A DNA stretch of 64,000 nt, from NCBI GenBank assembly GCA_956465555.1, contig OY101117.1, positions 2,232,001-2,296,000 of the forward strand. Direction: 5' to 3'. Positions 40,585 through 50,034 of this stretch are shown here, piece by piece (position 1 is the first letter of the stretch; each line of letters starts with the position of its first letter). The stretch is from Nitzschia sp. pyKryTriq1 (Eukaryota; Bacillariophyta; Bacillariophyceae; Bacillariales; Bacillariaceae). Below the pieces are notes generated by a model. The model saw only the letters and a program-made list of their open reading frames with translations. It had not been told where the DNA came from and made no database searches. A program made the translations under genes and the position numbers.

Positions 40585-41757
40585 ATGACGAATTCTCGAT
40601 CCAAGCTGCTGTTGGCCCTCTGCCTTTTGCCGGCTTATTTCCCTGCTTGCTTCGCCTGGGTACGGTCGCTTCTTCAGAGGAGTGGTAGAAACAATGCACG
40701 GATGCTTCATCGTAAAACACTATCCGCTTCGATAGAAGATAGCTCAATCCAATATCAATCAGAAGTTCTTTCCATCCCACAAAATGAAGACGGGAGCTTT
40801 GGGTGGACAAATGCAGAGTTCGAGGCTTGGATTCTTCAGGAACTTATTGATAAGGCCCCAGAGCTCTACGACAATTACACAGCAGTATTTCACCAGAGTG
40901 CTCACTGCATAACGAATTGGCGTCAAAGATATCGAGGGAATAATGCGCTTTGGAAACGAATTTTCAAGCGGGACCGAGTTGTCAAGGAAATTATCGAGGC
41001 AGTTCCAATCATCGATGTCGTTGATCGCTGGGTTCACGAGAAACAACAACAACACCAACAACAACAAAACGAAAATGGAATCATCAGCTACAATGTCACA
41101 ATTATCGATTTGTGCAGTGGTAAAGGATACTTGAGTATGCTTTTGAGTGAGTACTTACCGAGTGGCAGCGTTCAAAAGTTTGTATTGGTAGACAAAGCTT
41201 GGCCCATGTGCTTTTCAGAGCCCCAGCCACACCACATGAATTGGGATCACATCTACGCCAACTTTACAGAGGATAGCTCCTACTTTACTACGTGGCCAAT
41301 ACCGCTTCACACATCAAAGCAAAACATTAAAATTGCCTCGGTATTGCGCAACATGGAGAAAAGATTCTCAAATGATCCGGTCTTGGTTCTAGGTGTTCAC
41401 CTTTGTGGGACGTTGTCAATTCAAGCAATCAAATTGTTTCATCAGCTGCCCCAGTCAAAACTTTTGATTTTGAAGCCGTGTTGCCTCCCGGGTATGCTAA
41501 ACACTCAGCAACAAGACTACTTTCAAGTCGGTCGGTACCGTTTTCCAACGAAGGATGTATGTGCACCTGGGAAATTCCATGGGAACGAATGGGATGGCCC
41601 TCCTCGGTGGCAATTGCAAGGGAAATTCGACAAATGGTGCATGTATCTTCACGAAGCGGTGCAAGAACCCGAGGACGTCAAGTCAAGTAGAATATCAGAG
41701 ATTCGCGTCCAAACCAAAGGAGGCTACCAGAATACCTTCCTCTTTGCTGAAAAGTAG
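40585..41757 (+). CDS. SAM-dependent methyltransferase (Methyltransf_32 type), signal-peptide-bearing
   Basis: The ATG at 40585 gives 390 residues. The N-terminus MTNSRSKLLLALCLLPAYFP is a typical signal peptide, ending ACFA before WV, so plastid or secretory targeting is plausible. The SAM motif is NVTIIDLCSGKGYLSMLLSE, followed by FVLVDKAW, and further on PVLVLGVHLCGTLSIQAIKL and LLILKPCCLPG. This order (D-GxGKGYLS, GVHxCG, PCC) is that of Methyltransf_32, found in METTL25, RRNAD1 and TRM13 relatives. A CAA/Gln run (QQQHQQQQ, about residue 153) precedes motif I. Substrate likely an RNA or small molecule; unknown. Confidence 0.75.
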   Translation: MTNSRSKLLLALCLLPAYFPACFAWVRSLLQRSGRNNARMLHRKTLSASIEDSSIQYQSEVLSIPQNEDGSFGWTNAEFEAWILQELIDKAPELYDNYTAVFHQSAHCITNWRQRYRGNNALWKRIFKRDRVVKEIIEAVPIIDVVDRWVHEKQQQHQQQQNENGIISYNVTIIDLCSGKGYLSMLLSEYLPSGSVQKFVLVDKAWPMCFSEPQPHHMNWDHIYANFTEDSSYFTTWPIPLHTSKQNIKIASVLRNMEKRFSNDPVLVLGVHLCGTLSIQAIKLFHQLPQSKLLILKPCCLPGMLNTQQQDYFQVGRYRFPTKDVCAPGKFHGNEWDGPPRWQLQGKFDKWCMYLHEAVQEPEDVKSSRISEIRVQTKGGYQNTFLFAEK

Positions 41758-41927
41758 ATAATGGCGAGGACAGCAGCAGATCGAGTCATCAAGATGTGCA
41801 CAAGAAGATGTTGCTAATAGATTGCGTAGCTACATAATAGACTGGGTGGCGTAAATGACAATCCGGTATACTTCAAAAGGCAGCAGTTGGATGAACAATT
41901 TTTACTCCGATGAGCTTGCATACAACT

Positions 41928-44900
41928 CTAGGCCGTGCTTGTTTGAGAAAGATCAATATTCGACTGATCACCTTTTGCGACTTGGCGATAGTATTCTTCA
42001 ATATCTTCGGATCGACCACCCTGACGATGATGCTCGAGGACACTTCGGACGAAATGCATGTTTCCAAGACCCTTTTGTGAAGAGGAAGAAAACTGCGAAT
42101 CGTCGGTCTGGTTCATTCGGCGATTCAACAATGGAGTATTGTATTGCTGCTCCCTCTCGCGTTCCGCATCAAGGGCTCTATGGTGAAAATCGACCTCGCC
42201 TGAAGCGTCAGGATCCAGCTCAGCAAGATTGTCCTGGGAGAAATGCTGCGTCAGCTCATAGGAGTCATTGATGAAAGAATCGTTTGACACTTCGTCATCC
42301 TCTAGTCGGCGCACTTCGTCTTCCTCGCCGTCAGAGTCTTCCCCTGTCTCGATCTCTGCTTCCTCGAGAACAAACTTCGCAGCACCCGCCCGGCGACGCT
42401 TTAGGTTCTCAATCCGTGAAACCCTGGCAGAAACACGCTCACGCCCCCTTTTTTCCGTCCCTATACTCGCATCCATAAATCCGTCAACTTTTTTTCTCTT
42501 GAGTCTCTTTGGCTTCGAGGGCTTTCCTAATTGGGCGGAGCGATTTTTCGTCTGAATGACCCTGATGGTAGGTAGAGGACCAGGTTTATCGTCCGATGCA
42601 TGCAGTGAAATGAAGGTGTGTGCATTGTTTACATGGGCTGGGCAGAAAAGTGTTGCCTTACTGTCCTCCTTTAGGTTGGCAGGATTTACCATCACGATGG
42701 TCCAGTGGTCTTTCTGTGTCGTATGTATGGCACAGTAAGGATGTATTGAATCAGTACAGCTGAAGCACCGCGCCCCTCCTTCACAGGAACACTGCAGACA
42801 CGGACGAGACGTCAACGAGCTGGTGCTCATGAACGGGTGACAGATAGGGTGGCACCAGCCCGTTTCCTGTCGTTTCATGGCGCCACCATTGATCCCGCAA
42901 AGCGCGCATGATTTGCTCTCGAACTCGCCTTCGCCTCGTGATGTGCACAAGTCACAGTACCAAGGTTCATTGGAGCCAAGGTTGACTTCGATTGTATAAC
43001 ACGACTGGTGGAAACCAAGTTCGCAGCCATCACAAATGATAAGTGGATCTTCGTCGAGAGATTCACGGGAGAAACAAATCTGACACGAAAGACTCATAGC
43101 ATCAATTTGGGATGGAGCAGCACTGGAGCTTGGATTTAGAGTCATCGGGGTATCCGTCAATTCGCCTCTTCCAACCCCTGCATCCTGAGCCACCGAGGTA
43201 TGATCATGATGGTGCCTGGGATGATTCATCCTTGCAGCAAGGTCATCGGGAGTATCCTGTAGAACGTCTTTCGCAGTCAGGCTGGCTGGATTCGACGGGG
43301 TTTGATCATTACTTGCACATGGCCCAGAGAGCTCAAAGGCAAGATCTTGTTGGGATGCGCCATCTTCGACCACAAAAAGTCGCTTTTTTCGTTTCAACCT
43401 AGCTGTGATCTCCGGCGAAGGGCTCGAGTCCAGGGGAGACGACGTTGAACTCTTGGACTGTTGGCCAGAGGCAGCATCGGAATTTGGTCGGGAAGAATTT
43501 TCACATGGTGTTTTTCTCGACTTTTTAGGCTTCTTTTGGCTCCTTGCGGACTTCCTCTTCTTCGTCGTCGTCCGAAGAGAGATTAAGGGAATATCTTCGT
43601 CGTCGGTCTCGTCGCCGGCAAATGCCTTTGGGCAAGATACATTGTACATTGCACTATTGGGAGAAGAGGGCGTATCGAAACAGTCCGGGGTTTGCTGTTT
43701 CTTGGCAACATAATTGTGGATTGACTCTGCACGGGGAGTGATCGGGGCCTGGATAGAATTGTCGACATCTGGACTTTCTTCATCTCCTGAACTATCCTCG
43801 TCTTCGGAAGAGGAAGGTTGGGTTGGAAGACGAAAACTCACGTTGGCTACATTGGGAAGAAGAAAAGCGCCCTCGACTCGAGATTCGGAACCCGTGCTGG
43901 TCCCTGCTGTCTCAGGGGGGTTGAAAACATCTCGCAGAGCTGGATGATCGTTTTCTCCTCCCTGCTCTGTGGGTTCTGCAAGTGAATTTTCATCCTCGTC
44001 ATCTTCATCATCTTCTTCGCTTGAAGACGGTGGGGGGGTTGGAAGCCGAAATACAGGTTCTGAGATGGAATCGTTCGGCTCGGAAACACCCATCGTCCCC
44101 TTATCATCGAGATCTTCACTGTCAAATGGGCCAGTGGTAACATTTACAAGTTTGTCCGGTCTGGAATCAGCAAGGACTTCGTTCACGGTATCAGCCACCT
44201 GCCGAGCATCCATAAATTGCCCGTCTGGTATCTGCGGTGCCGTGATTGTCTGGGTATTCTGAATGGGACCGAGAGGCCTTTTGTTTACTTCTGGAAGGCA
44301 GGATGAAACGTCGTTAAGTGGCACCGTTGGTAAAAGCTGAGGTCGACTCGAGACAGAGTTACCGATTGTCTCGGAATTTGCCATCTCTCCCACACTTTCA
44401 GCTCTGACAGGGTCCTCTGGAACCCTCGGTGGCTGTGAAGTACTGACGTGTTGCAATGAAGAACTCGTGGGACGAAGTTGGCTCGGCGTAGACGCAGACT
44501 CGGGCGTCGCACTTTGGTTCTCTACTGCGTCAAAACCTGCAATCTTATCTTCCAGCAATTCGCGCTCTCGATCAACTTTGGGCGGTTTCTCGACGGGAAA
44601 TAGTTTATAGATCGCCGCATTCATACGCAACGCCTTGACAGCATTGTTGGCAGCATCGTGTGTAGGCCCTAAACACTTCAAGGATTGGATGATTCTCATG
44701 GTCCTTCCCCCATGGTACTGTTGAGTGGAGCGGTGTCGAATCAGGACTCGTCGCAACGTCCTCCAGGGTGTGGCATTGTTATCCAAGACGACTAGTTTTC
44801 CCAGCCGTTGTTGTCGTTCTTGCTCTTGGGCAGCATCCAGCTTGAATTTTGTACTTCTGGAACCATTTGGTTTCCGAGTCGCTGTTGAATTCGCCCCCGC

Positions 44901-47621
44901 CACTTGGCTAAGGTGAAGTTGTGATCCAATATCCATTTGAACGAATTGACGCTCTTTCGGTCGCACAGGAAACAATGGAATGTCTGCATTCAGCGTAAAA
45001 TTGGTTTTCTTTTCCAAGGCTCGCATTAATGTCTTCTCTCCTTGCTTCGATTGCTCATACGCTCGTTGTTCATTACCTTCTGCAAGCAAGCACACTACCC
45101 GTCCGTCTCGTGCACGCCCTGTTCGTCCAGTACGCTGAATCATTCGAATGGGGCTTCGCAACGTGTCGAAGTTCACAATCAAATCTACCTCACCGATATC
45201 CAATCCTTCTTCTCCGATGCATGTACATACCAGAACGTTGTAGACGTCATTTCGGAATTCTTGAATCACTTTTTGCTGTTCCGCTTGTTTCATCCCGTCC
45301 AAACGATTGTTACTTCCACCACTTTTGCTAGTAAAACTCTTCGAACTCCCTTTGGGTGGTTTGCCTTGCCCCACAAACTGATGGGGGCGAATCGCTGGCT
45401 CCATCGTACGTAACAACAGAACGATCTCATTCACCGAGTCTCGGAATTGCGCAAATACAATAACCCGGCTGCTTTTGCCGCAGGCTTGGGACCGTAAAAA
45501 ATGCTCTTTCAATAGCTCAGACAATTTGATCAATTTGGGATTGTTCCGAATGCTAGCATGTTCCTGTGAAAGAGTGGCATTGTTATCGCCAGAACTCGTG
45601 GCTGCTGTCACCATTTCCAACAACTCTTTGAAGTCGTTTCCTTTTACGACTGTGGCCAAGTGCCCCCTCTGCGGCTCGTTGTGCAATCGCATCAATTTGC
45701 TTCTAACGACACCCAAGGATTGATGGGCATCGTGTCGAAGGGTCACGAGTTTGTGTGCGGCATCAAACTTGCTTTTCAAAATAAAAGATGTATCACCAGT
45801 CCGCTTCTGATAAAATTCCCTGGCTTGATGAATCTGATACGGTGTCAGTGACGCATTTCCGTCGAGTTTGGTGGCACCTTGCTGCTTGAGTTGCTCCAGA
45901 ATCGGAGTCAGCATTTTGGTCAAATGTCTTTCCACTTGACGCTGAGAGTCGTTGCGAGGCACAATGACAATTTCCGAAGATTTGCTATGCAGGTACGGTG
46001 CGACGGTAGGATCGGCTTCGTGTCGAGCTTCAATTCGACTGGATCGCAGGGCCTGCACGACTTGTTGAATCGCCTTGATGGTAGTTCCAGGAGTTGCACT
46101 GAGACCGACGATGCGGAATTTGGCCCCGGCGGCTTCCAACTGCTCAATGACCTTGACATACGCATATTCTCCCGTGGCCTTGTGGGCCTCATCCAGCACC
46201 AAGCAAACGACTTGATTCGAAAAGGAGGATGCCACCGCCGGCGCACTCTCTTCTTGTTGTTCCCCTTCTGGCGACTTTTCTACCAAATCTTTCTGTACTG
46301 TCTGGGGAGTACAATAAAAGACTCGTCGTTCTCTCCAATATTCCATACGTTTTTCTCGCGGCATTCTACCTGTCATGACCGCCGTCACGGAAGCTGGGAT
46401 GCCCATGATCTTGTAGCACGCCTGAACTTGCTGATTGACCAGGGGTAAGGTCGGCGCGAGGAAGATGACCTTTCCTGTGGGAAACCACCGCCAATAGTTG
46501 TACATGACGACTGCCGCAATCAAGGTCTTTCCGAGTCCTGTTGGTAAACTCACTATAGTGTTGTGATGGACGGCGGTCTCGGTGATTTCGAGTTGGTACT
46601 GTCGGGGTGGGTATTCGGGATGCTGCGGATAGGTCCATGTCTTGGTCGCTTCCGGGCAGTAGGGGACGGGTCCTTTGGAATAACCCATCGCCTTTGGAAC
46701 AAACGGGACATTATTTGACTGCTTCTTATTACTGCCAGTACCAGTGGACACCGAAGGATCCTTGAGTAGACTCAAGGCGTTCGCTGCTGGAGGGCGCCCT
46801 GCCGCGGCAGATGTTGCAGCAGCAGGGTGTGTATGGCTGACGGGATTGGGATACGTAGTAGAAGCATCCGTCGAAATAGCAAGATGATTCCGACTCTGAC
46901 CGGGACGATTAGTAGTTGTCACGGGCATCGTTGGAGACTGCCTCTGTGGTGCGGATGGATGTAGGGCCCTGGATTGAGCCGTAGCAGTACTCACATGCTG
47001 CCAAGGGTCGTCATTCATATCTTTTGAGGATGACGAGGGCATTGATTTAGCAGCAGAAGCGGGCGCTGCTTTTCTAGCACTGTTATTGACCGGCCCTGAA
47101 GCGGCAGGACCCTTCGATGCAGTTGTGGATTTCTTGGTGACGTAAGGATTGCTGCAGGGCTTTCGAGGCGGAGCACCCGGTTGCCGCTGTGCAAAGAAGA
47201 AATGATTTGCGGCGGGAGGAACTTGAGGACTCGATGCCACGGAAGACTGCTTTAGATTCTCCTTGTTCGTGGGATCACTACTCGTACTCGTGCCGGTAGT
47301 GCCCTGAGCCATGATGGGAGCATGACCGGCTGTATCAGTAGATCCAGGAACCGTGTCGGTCCAGGTTACGGCTCCACTGAAAGGAGGGTGCTGGGGCCCT
47401 CTCGCGGCCGGCGGCGCTTCCAGAACCTCCACTTCGCCATCATCATCATCTTCATCATCGTTGTTGTTTTTCAGTGCCTTTGGGAGTGTCTTGCCAGCAA
47501 TGAAATCACGCATTTGCTGACGTGTTGCACCTTTGAGTTCGCTGCACATGACACATCGTGACGACAGAAACTGGTGTTCATAGGTACAAGCCGCACATTT
47601 CCAGGAATTGATGCGAGACAT
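41928..47621 (-). CDS. FANCM: FANCM/Mph1-type DNA helicase with RanBP2 zinc finger and PHD fingers
   Basis: A single exon of 1897 residues. Residues 7-26 form a RanBP2/NZF finger (WKCAACTYEHQF then RCVMC; C9, C12, C23, C26). A Ser/Pro-rich linker follows. The superfamily-2 helicase spans about 335-900: LPTGLGKTLIAAVV (K365), LAPTLPLVNQQ, VLDEAHK (D477), GLSATPG, CTCIGEEGLDIGEVDLIVNF, MIQRTGRTGRARDG (Q829-R836). Between lobes lies a helical insert typical of FANCM, Mph1 and Hef, which remodel replication forks and recruit repair. A long acidic linker (900-1500) leads to a PHD finger (CQICF, C1513; IICDGCELGFHQSC) and a second Cys-rich extended-PHD-like region to about 1680. The C-terminal nuclease-like domain of animal FANCM is not seen. 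Convergent with the methyltransferase gene (170 bases). Confidence 0.9.
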   Translation of the reverse strand: MSRINSWKCAACTYEHQFLSSRCVMCSELKGATRQQMRDFIAGKTLPKALKNNNDDEDDDDGEVEVLEAPPAARGPQHPPFSGAVTWTDTVPGSTDTAGHAPIMAQGTTGTSTSSDPTNKENLKQSSVASSPQVPPAANHFFFAQRQPGAPPRKPCSNPYVTKKSTTASKGPAASGPVNNSARKAAPASAAKSMPSSSSKDMNDDPWQHVSTATAQSRALHPSAPQRQSPTMPVTTTNRPGQSRNHLAISTDASTTYPNPVSHTHPAAATSAAAGRPPAANALSLLKDPSVSTGTGSNKKQSNNVPFVPKAMGYSKGPVPYCPEATKTWTYPQHPEYPPRQYQLEITETAVHHNTIVSLPTGLGKTLIAAVVMYNYWRWFPTGKVIFLAPTLPLVNQQVQACYKIMGIPASVTAVMTGRMPREKRMEYWRERRVFYCTPQTVQKDLVEKSPEGEQQEESAPAVASSFSNQVVCLVLDEAHKATGEYAYVKVIEQLEAAGAKFRIVGLSATPGTTIKAIQQVVQALRSSRIEARHEADPTVAPYLHSKSSEIVIVPRNDSQRQVERHLTKMLTPILEQLKQQGATKLDGNASLTPYQIHQAREFYQKRTGDTSFILKSKFDAAHKLVTLRHDAHQSLGVVRSKLMRLHNEPQRGHLATVVKGNDFKELLEMVTAATSSGDNNATLSQEHASIRNNPKLIKLSELLKEHFLRSQACGKSSRVIVFAQFRDSVNEIVLLLRTMEPAIRPHQFVGQGKPPKGSSKSFTSKSGGSNNRLDGMKQAEQQKVIQEFRNDVYNVLVCTCIGEEGLDIGEVDLIVNFDTLRSPIRMIQRTGRTGRARDGRVVCLLAEGNEQRAYEQSKQGEKTLMRALEKKTNFTLNADIPLFPVRPKERQFVQMDIGSQLHLSQVAGANSTATRKPNGSRSTKFKLDAAQEQERQQRLGKLVVLDNNATPWRTLRRVLIRHRSTQQYHGGRTMRIIQSLKCLGPTHDAANNAVKALRMNAAIYKLFPVEKPPKVDRERELLEDKIAGFDAVENQSATPESASTPSQLRPTSSSLQHVSTSQPPRVPEDPVRAESVGEMANSETIGNSVSSRPQLLPTVPLNDVSSCLPEVNKRPLGPIQNTQTITAPQIPDGQFMDARQVADTVNEVLADSRPDKLVNVTTGPFDSEDLDDKGTMGVSEPNDSISEPVFRLPTPPPSSSEEDDEDDEDENSLAEPTEQGGENDHPALRDVFNPPETAGTSTGSESRVEGAFLLPNVANVSFRLPTQPSSSEDEDSSGDEESPDVDNSIQAPITPRAESIHNYVAKKQQTPDCFDTPSSPNSAMYNVSCPKAFAGDETDDEDIPLISLRTTTKKRKSARSQKKPKKSRKTPCENSSRPNSDAASGQQSKSSTSSPLDSSPSPEITARLKRKKRLFVVEDGASQQDLAFELSGPCASNDQTPSNPASLTAKDVLQDTPDDLAARMNHPRHHHDHTSVAQDAGVGRGELTDTPMTLNPSSSAAPSQIDAMSLSCQICFSRESLDEDPLIICDGCELGFHQSCYTIEVNLGSNEPWYCDLCTSRGEGEFESKSCALCGINGGAMKRQETGWCHPICHPFMSTSSLTSRPCLQCSCEGGARCFSCTDSIHPYCAIHTTQKDHWTIVMVNPANLKEDSKATLFCPAHVNNAHTFISLHASDDKPGPLPTIRVIQTKNRSAQLGKPSKPKRLKRKKVDGFMDASIGTEKRGRERVSARVSRIENLKRRRAGAAKFVLEEAEIETGEDSDGEEDEVRRLEDDEVSNDSFINDSYELTQHFSQDNLAELDPDASGEVDFHHRALDAEREREQQYNTPLLNRRMNQTDDSQFSSSSQKGLGNMHFVRSVLEHHRQGGRSEDIEEYYRQVAKGDQSNIDLSQTSTA

Positions 47622-48561
47622 GATGATTGATGATGATCCTCCTGGAACAACAAAAGGTTTCCTTTTCTACAGAGAGTCTACTTTGCTGGAATGTTTGAGG
47701 AAAGAGAGACAAGAACTTCCACCCGGCCGTTGGTAAATGCATGAAAGGTGTGCTCTGTGGACTTGGGACTTGCTCATGGATCATGGTTGGATGAGTGAAG
47801 GCAGGTCCGTGGACGCGGGACACGGTGTTTTTTTTTTAAAGGTATGTACAGCACCAGCACTGTATGAGTACTCTCTACGCGACTACCGGTAGCTACCGTA
47901 GCGAGTACAGACAAGGTATGCATACAGAGAGCAAATCGATAGACTTGTACCGGGTACGCGTACCAGTACCAGCACTGTAGTGGTACGCCCGGTATCACAC
48001 TCGTAGTACTCGTTCGCGCCGGAGAGACAGAGCGACGTTACTTACCTGCGTAAAAGTGCCCTGCATCATACCGCGAAACTTGAAACTTCCCACCGGCCAG
48101 CGCGTGAAGAACGGTTCATGGCAAGGCCGGACTGAACTCCGCGCCATTTTTTTGCATTTTACGGAAAGATCAAACAAGTCGAAGGATTCTGATCTAAGTA
48201 ATACTACTATACCGCTAGCGAAAAAGTGCACTGTCAAATTTAGTTATAATGCCTTGACGGTCGAGAGCACAATTAATCCCTCTTGCGCCGGAACGATACT
48301 ACTAGTAGCTTTCTACTACTAGCTAGCAGTAGATACCAGGTACTCCTACATGTAGCTGATACTGTACGATGTTACAGCTGGAATTCGTCGGATCCTCTAC
48401 ATAAAAAGAAAGGCTAGATAGTGTAGGAGTCCCATATACCATATATTTGCGAGGAGTGAACGACGGAGTCAACATTGTTCGATGCAGTTGACAGAAATAG
48501 AAAAAATAGTATAGCAGTCTAAAGTATCGCTATAATCTATATGTACCCACCGATACAGTAG
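47622..48561. other. Intergenic region with GTAC palindromes and dispersed repeat
   Basis: It separates two same-strand minus genes. It contains a T run (47828-47837), TACCGGTA at 47884, a GTAC cluster (47940-48010), a dispersed repeat copy (48225-48300), and CTAGTAG-type strings (48298-48330). The FANCM-like gene's promoter should lie just above 47622. No gene seen. Confidence 0.55.
48225..48300. repeat. Dispersed repeat, copy B
   Basis: Related to 11690-11765 by ordered blocks AAAAAGTG-ACTGTC-AATTT, CCTT-ACG-TCGAGAGCA and AAT--TC. Diverged, non-coding. Confidence 0.5.
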
Positions 48562-49767
48562 TCACCTCTTCCCTTTTCCGTTGGGTACACGTTTCCACTG
48601 GTTATTCATTTCCTCGCGTTCGTCTTTGGAACACATCGCGGCTTTCGACACTTGTTCAGCAAACTCAGCTCCGCACTTGTCGTACAGAATGGCATGGTAT
48701 CTTCGTATACCTCTGTCACGAGCCTTGGATCTCACAATGGTCTTGTCCATATGGAAGGAGACCGATGTATTGGAAATCTGCGCCAACTTGGTTTGATTGC
48801 CTCGAATGTTGTGAAAGTATTGTAACTTTTGCCACAGCCATGGGCTATTCCGGGTGGGAACATATGCTGCATGGAACTGCGCATCCAAATGGTGATAGCG
48901 GGCTTCCTCCGCGTCATCGTTGGTATCCGCACACTTAACTCCAACGTCCTCGAAACAACGACTGATTCGTACATCTTCATCTGGTGCGATCTCGGCCGGA
49001 CAATCACCGTTGGCAAACCGCTGGACCACCAAGTGGAGGGCTCGGCGATTCAATGTGTAACCGGCGCCGCCGCCACAATACCGCCGCTGCGGATTTTTGG
49101 AATTCGGAATACTTCCTCCTAATATTTTGGGACGGGATTGGGTAAACTGAGAATTTACCGTCACCATGTGACGAAGGTTGTCAGGGAGAACGTACATATC
49201 ATCTCCACCAATGTGAAACCAGTCAAATTCCAAAAGGAAATTTTGATGTACGTAGAACCACATGGCTTGTACCTTGTTCCACATATTCTCGTAAGACTCG
49301 GGCCCGAAATGTGGGATATTCCAAGCACCTAATGTGGGATCTGTGGCATTGGATGCTGCCAGGAACCCATCGCACTGGGGCGCATAGGTCTCCACAATGG
49401 AACGCAATACATCGTGACGATTCGAGTGGGTGTAGACCATACAGAATATTCGCACTTTGGGTACGGGTCCATTGTTGGCCGTCTTGAGCTTGTATAGCGC
49501 TTGGATTCCAGCAGGTCCTTCCTCGCCTTGTCCCGGTGGAACATCGCAGACGCCAGGGGTACTGGCCGAGAAAGCAAGAGGGTGATTCTTGACGTAGAAG
49601 GGATCGTGTTGTTGAGTGGGAGTCTTATTGGAAGGCACGCCATTGCCAGCCAGGGAGAATGAAATCCACAAATATGTGCCACCAAGCAGTAGAAAGCAAG
49701 CGGCTCGACAAAGCAGAGAAACGCGGCAAAGCCCCGGTCGCTTCGAGTGGCGTCCTGACTTCTTCAT
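48562..49767 (-). CDS. GT31 glycosyltransferase, core-1 beta-1,3-galactosyltransferase (C1GALT1)-like
   Basis: A single exon of 401 residues. A type II membrane topology is shown by the basic start MKKSGRHSKRP and anchor CRAACFLLLGGTYLWISFSL. The catalytic part begins at VRIFCMVYTHSNRHDVLRSI and has the DxD-like FDWFHIGGDDMYVLPDNLRH, then PQRRYCGGGAGYTLNRRALH, which matches 'YMSGGAGYVLS' of C1GALT1, then EDVRISRCFEDVGVKCADT and QFHAAYVP. These fit UDP-Gal-dependent GT31 enzymes in the Golgi. Three Asn-X-Ser/Thr sites (NATD, NQTK, NTSV) agree with a luminal domain. Acceptor unknown in algae. Confidence 0.83.
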   Translation of the reverse strand: MKKSGRHSKRPGLCRVSLLCRAACFLLLGGTYLWISFSLAGNGVPSNKTPTQQHDPFYVKNHPLAFSASTPGVCDVPPGQGEEGPAGIQALYKLKTANNGPVPKVRIFCMVYTHSNRHDVLRSIVETYAPQCDGFLAASNATDPTLGAWNIPHFGPESYENMWNKVQAMWFYVHQNFLLEFDWFHIGGDDMYVLPDNLRHMVTVNSQFTQSRPKILGGSIPNSKNPQRRYCGGGAGYTLNRRALHLVVQRFANGDCPAEIAPDEDVRISRCFEDVGVKCADTNDDAEEARYHHLDAQFHAAYVPTRNSPWLWQKLQYFHNIRGNQTKLAQISNTSVSFHMDKTIVRSKARDRGIRRYHAILYDKCGAEFAEQVSKAAMCSKDEREEMNNQWKRVPNGKGKR

Positions 49768-49883
49768 CTGGGTGATTATGGATCAGTTGAACAGCAATCA
49801 GTCGACGCAATCATGCTGATCCCACTCAATCCACTACCGGTACAGACAACTGATCAGGAGGATTTCATCGGCAACAAGATAAT

Positions 49884-49908
49884 GGAAGAAGAAGAAGAAG
49901 AAGAAGAA
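49884..49908. repeat. GAA trinucleotide microsatellite
   Basis: Eight GAA units lie upstream of the GT31 gene. Confidence 0.9.
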
Positions 49909-50034
49909 TTAAACCACCGTACCAGGTACTTGTAGCGTGGAACCACATTGCAACACGCCTGTGTCATGCTAAAAATGCGATGTGTCATCTACCGGCAGCT
50001 ACCGGTAGTGTCATCCACCATGTACATAGCGTCT

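Noticed and set aside
42268-42555. Plus-strand Ser/Arg-rich frame inside the FANCM-type gene
   Set aside because: It is the antisense shadow of the acidic C-terminal coding sequence.
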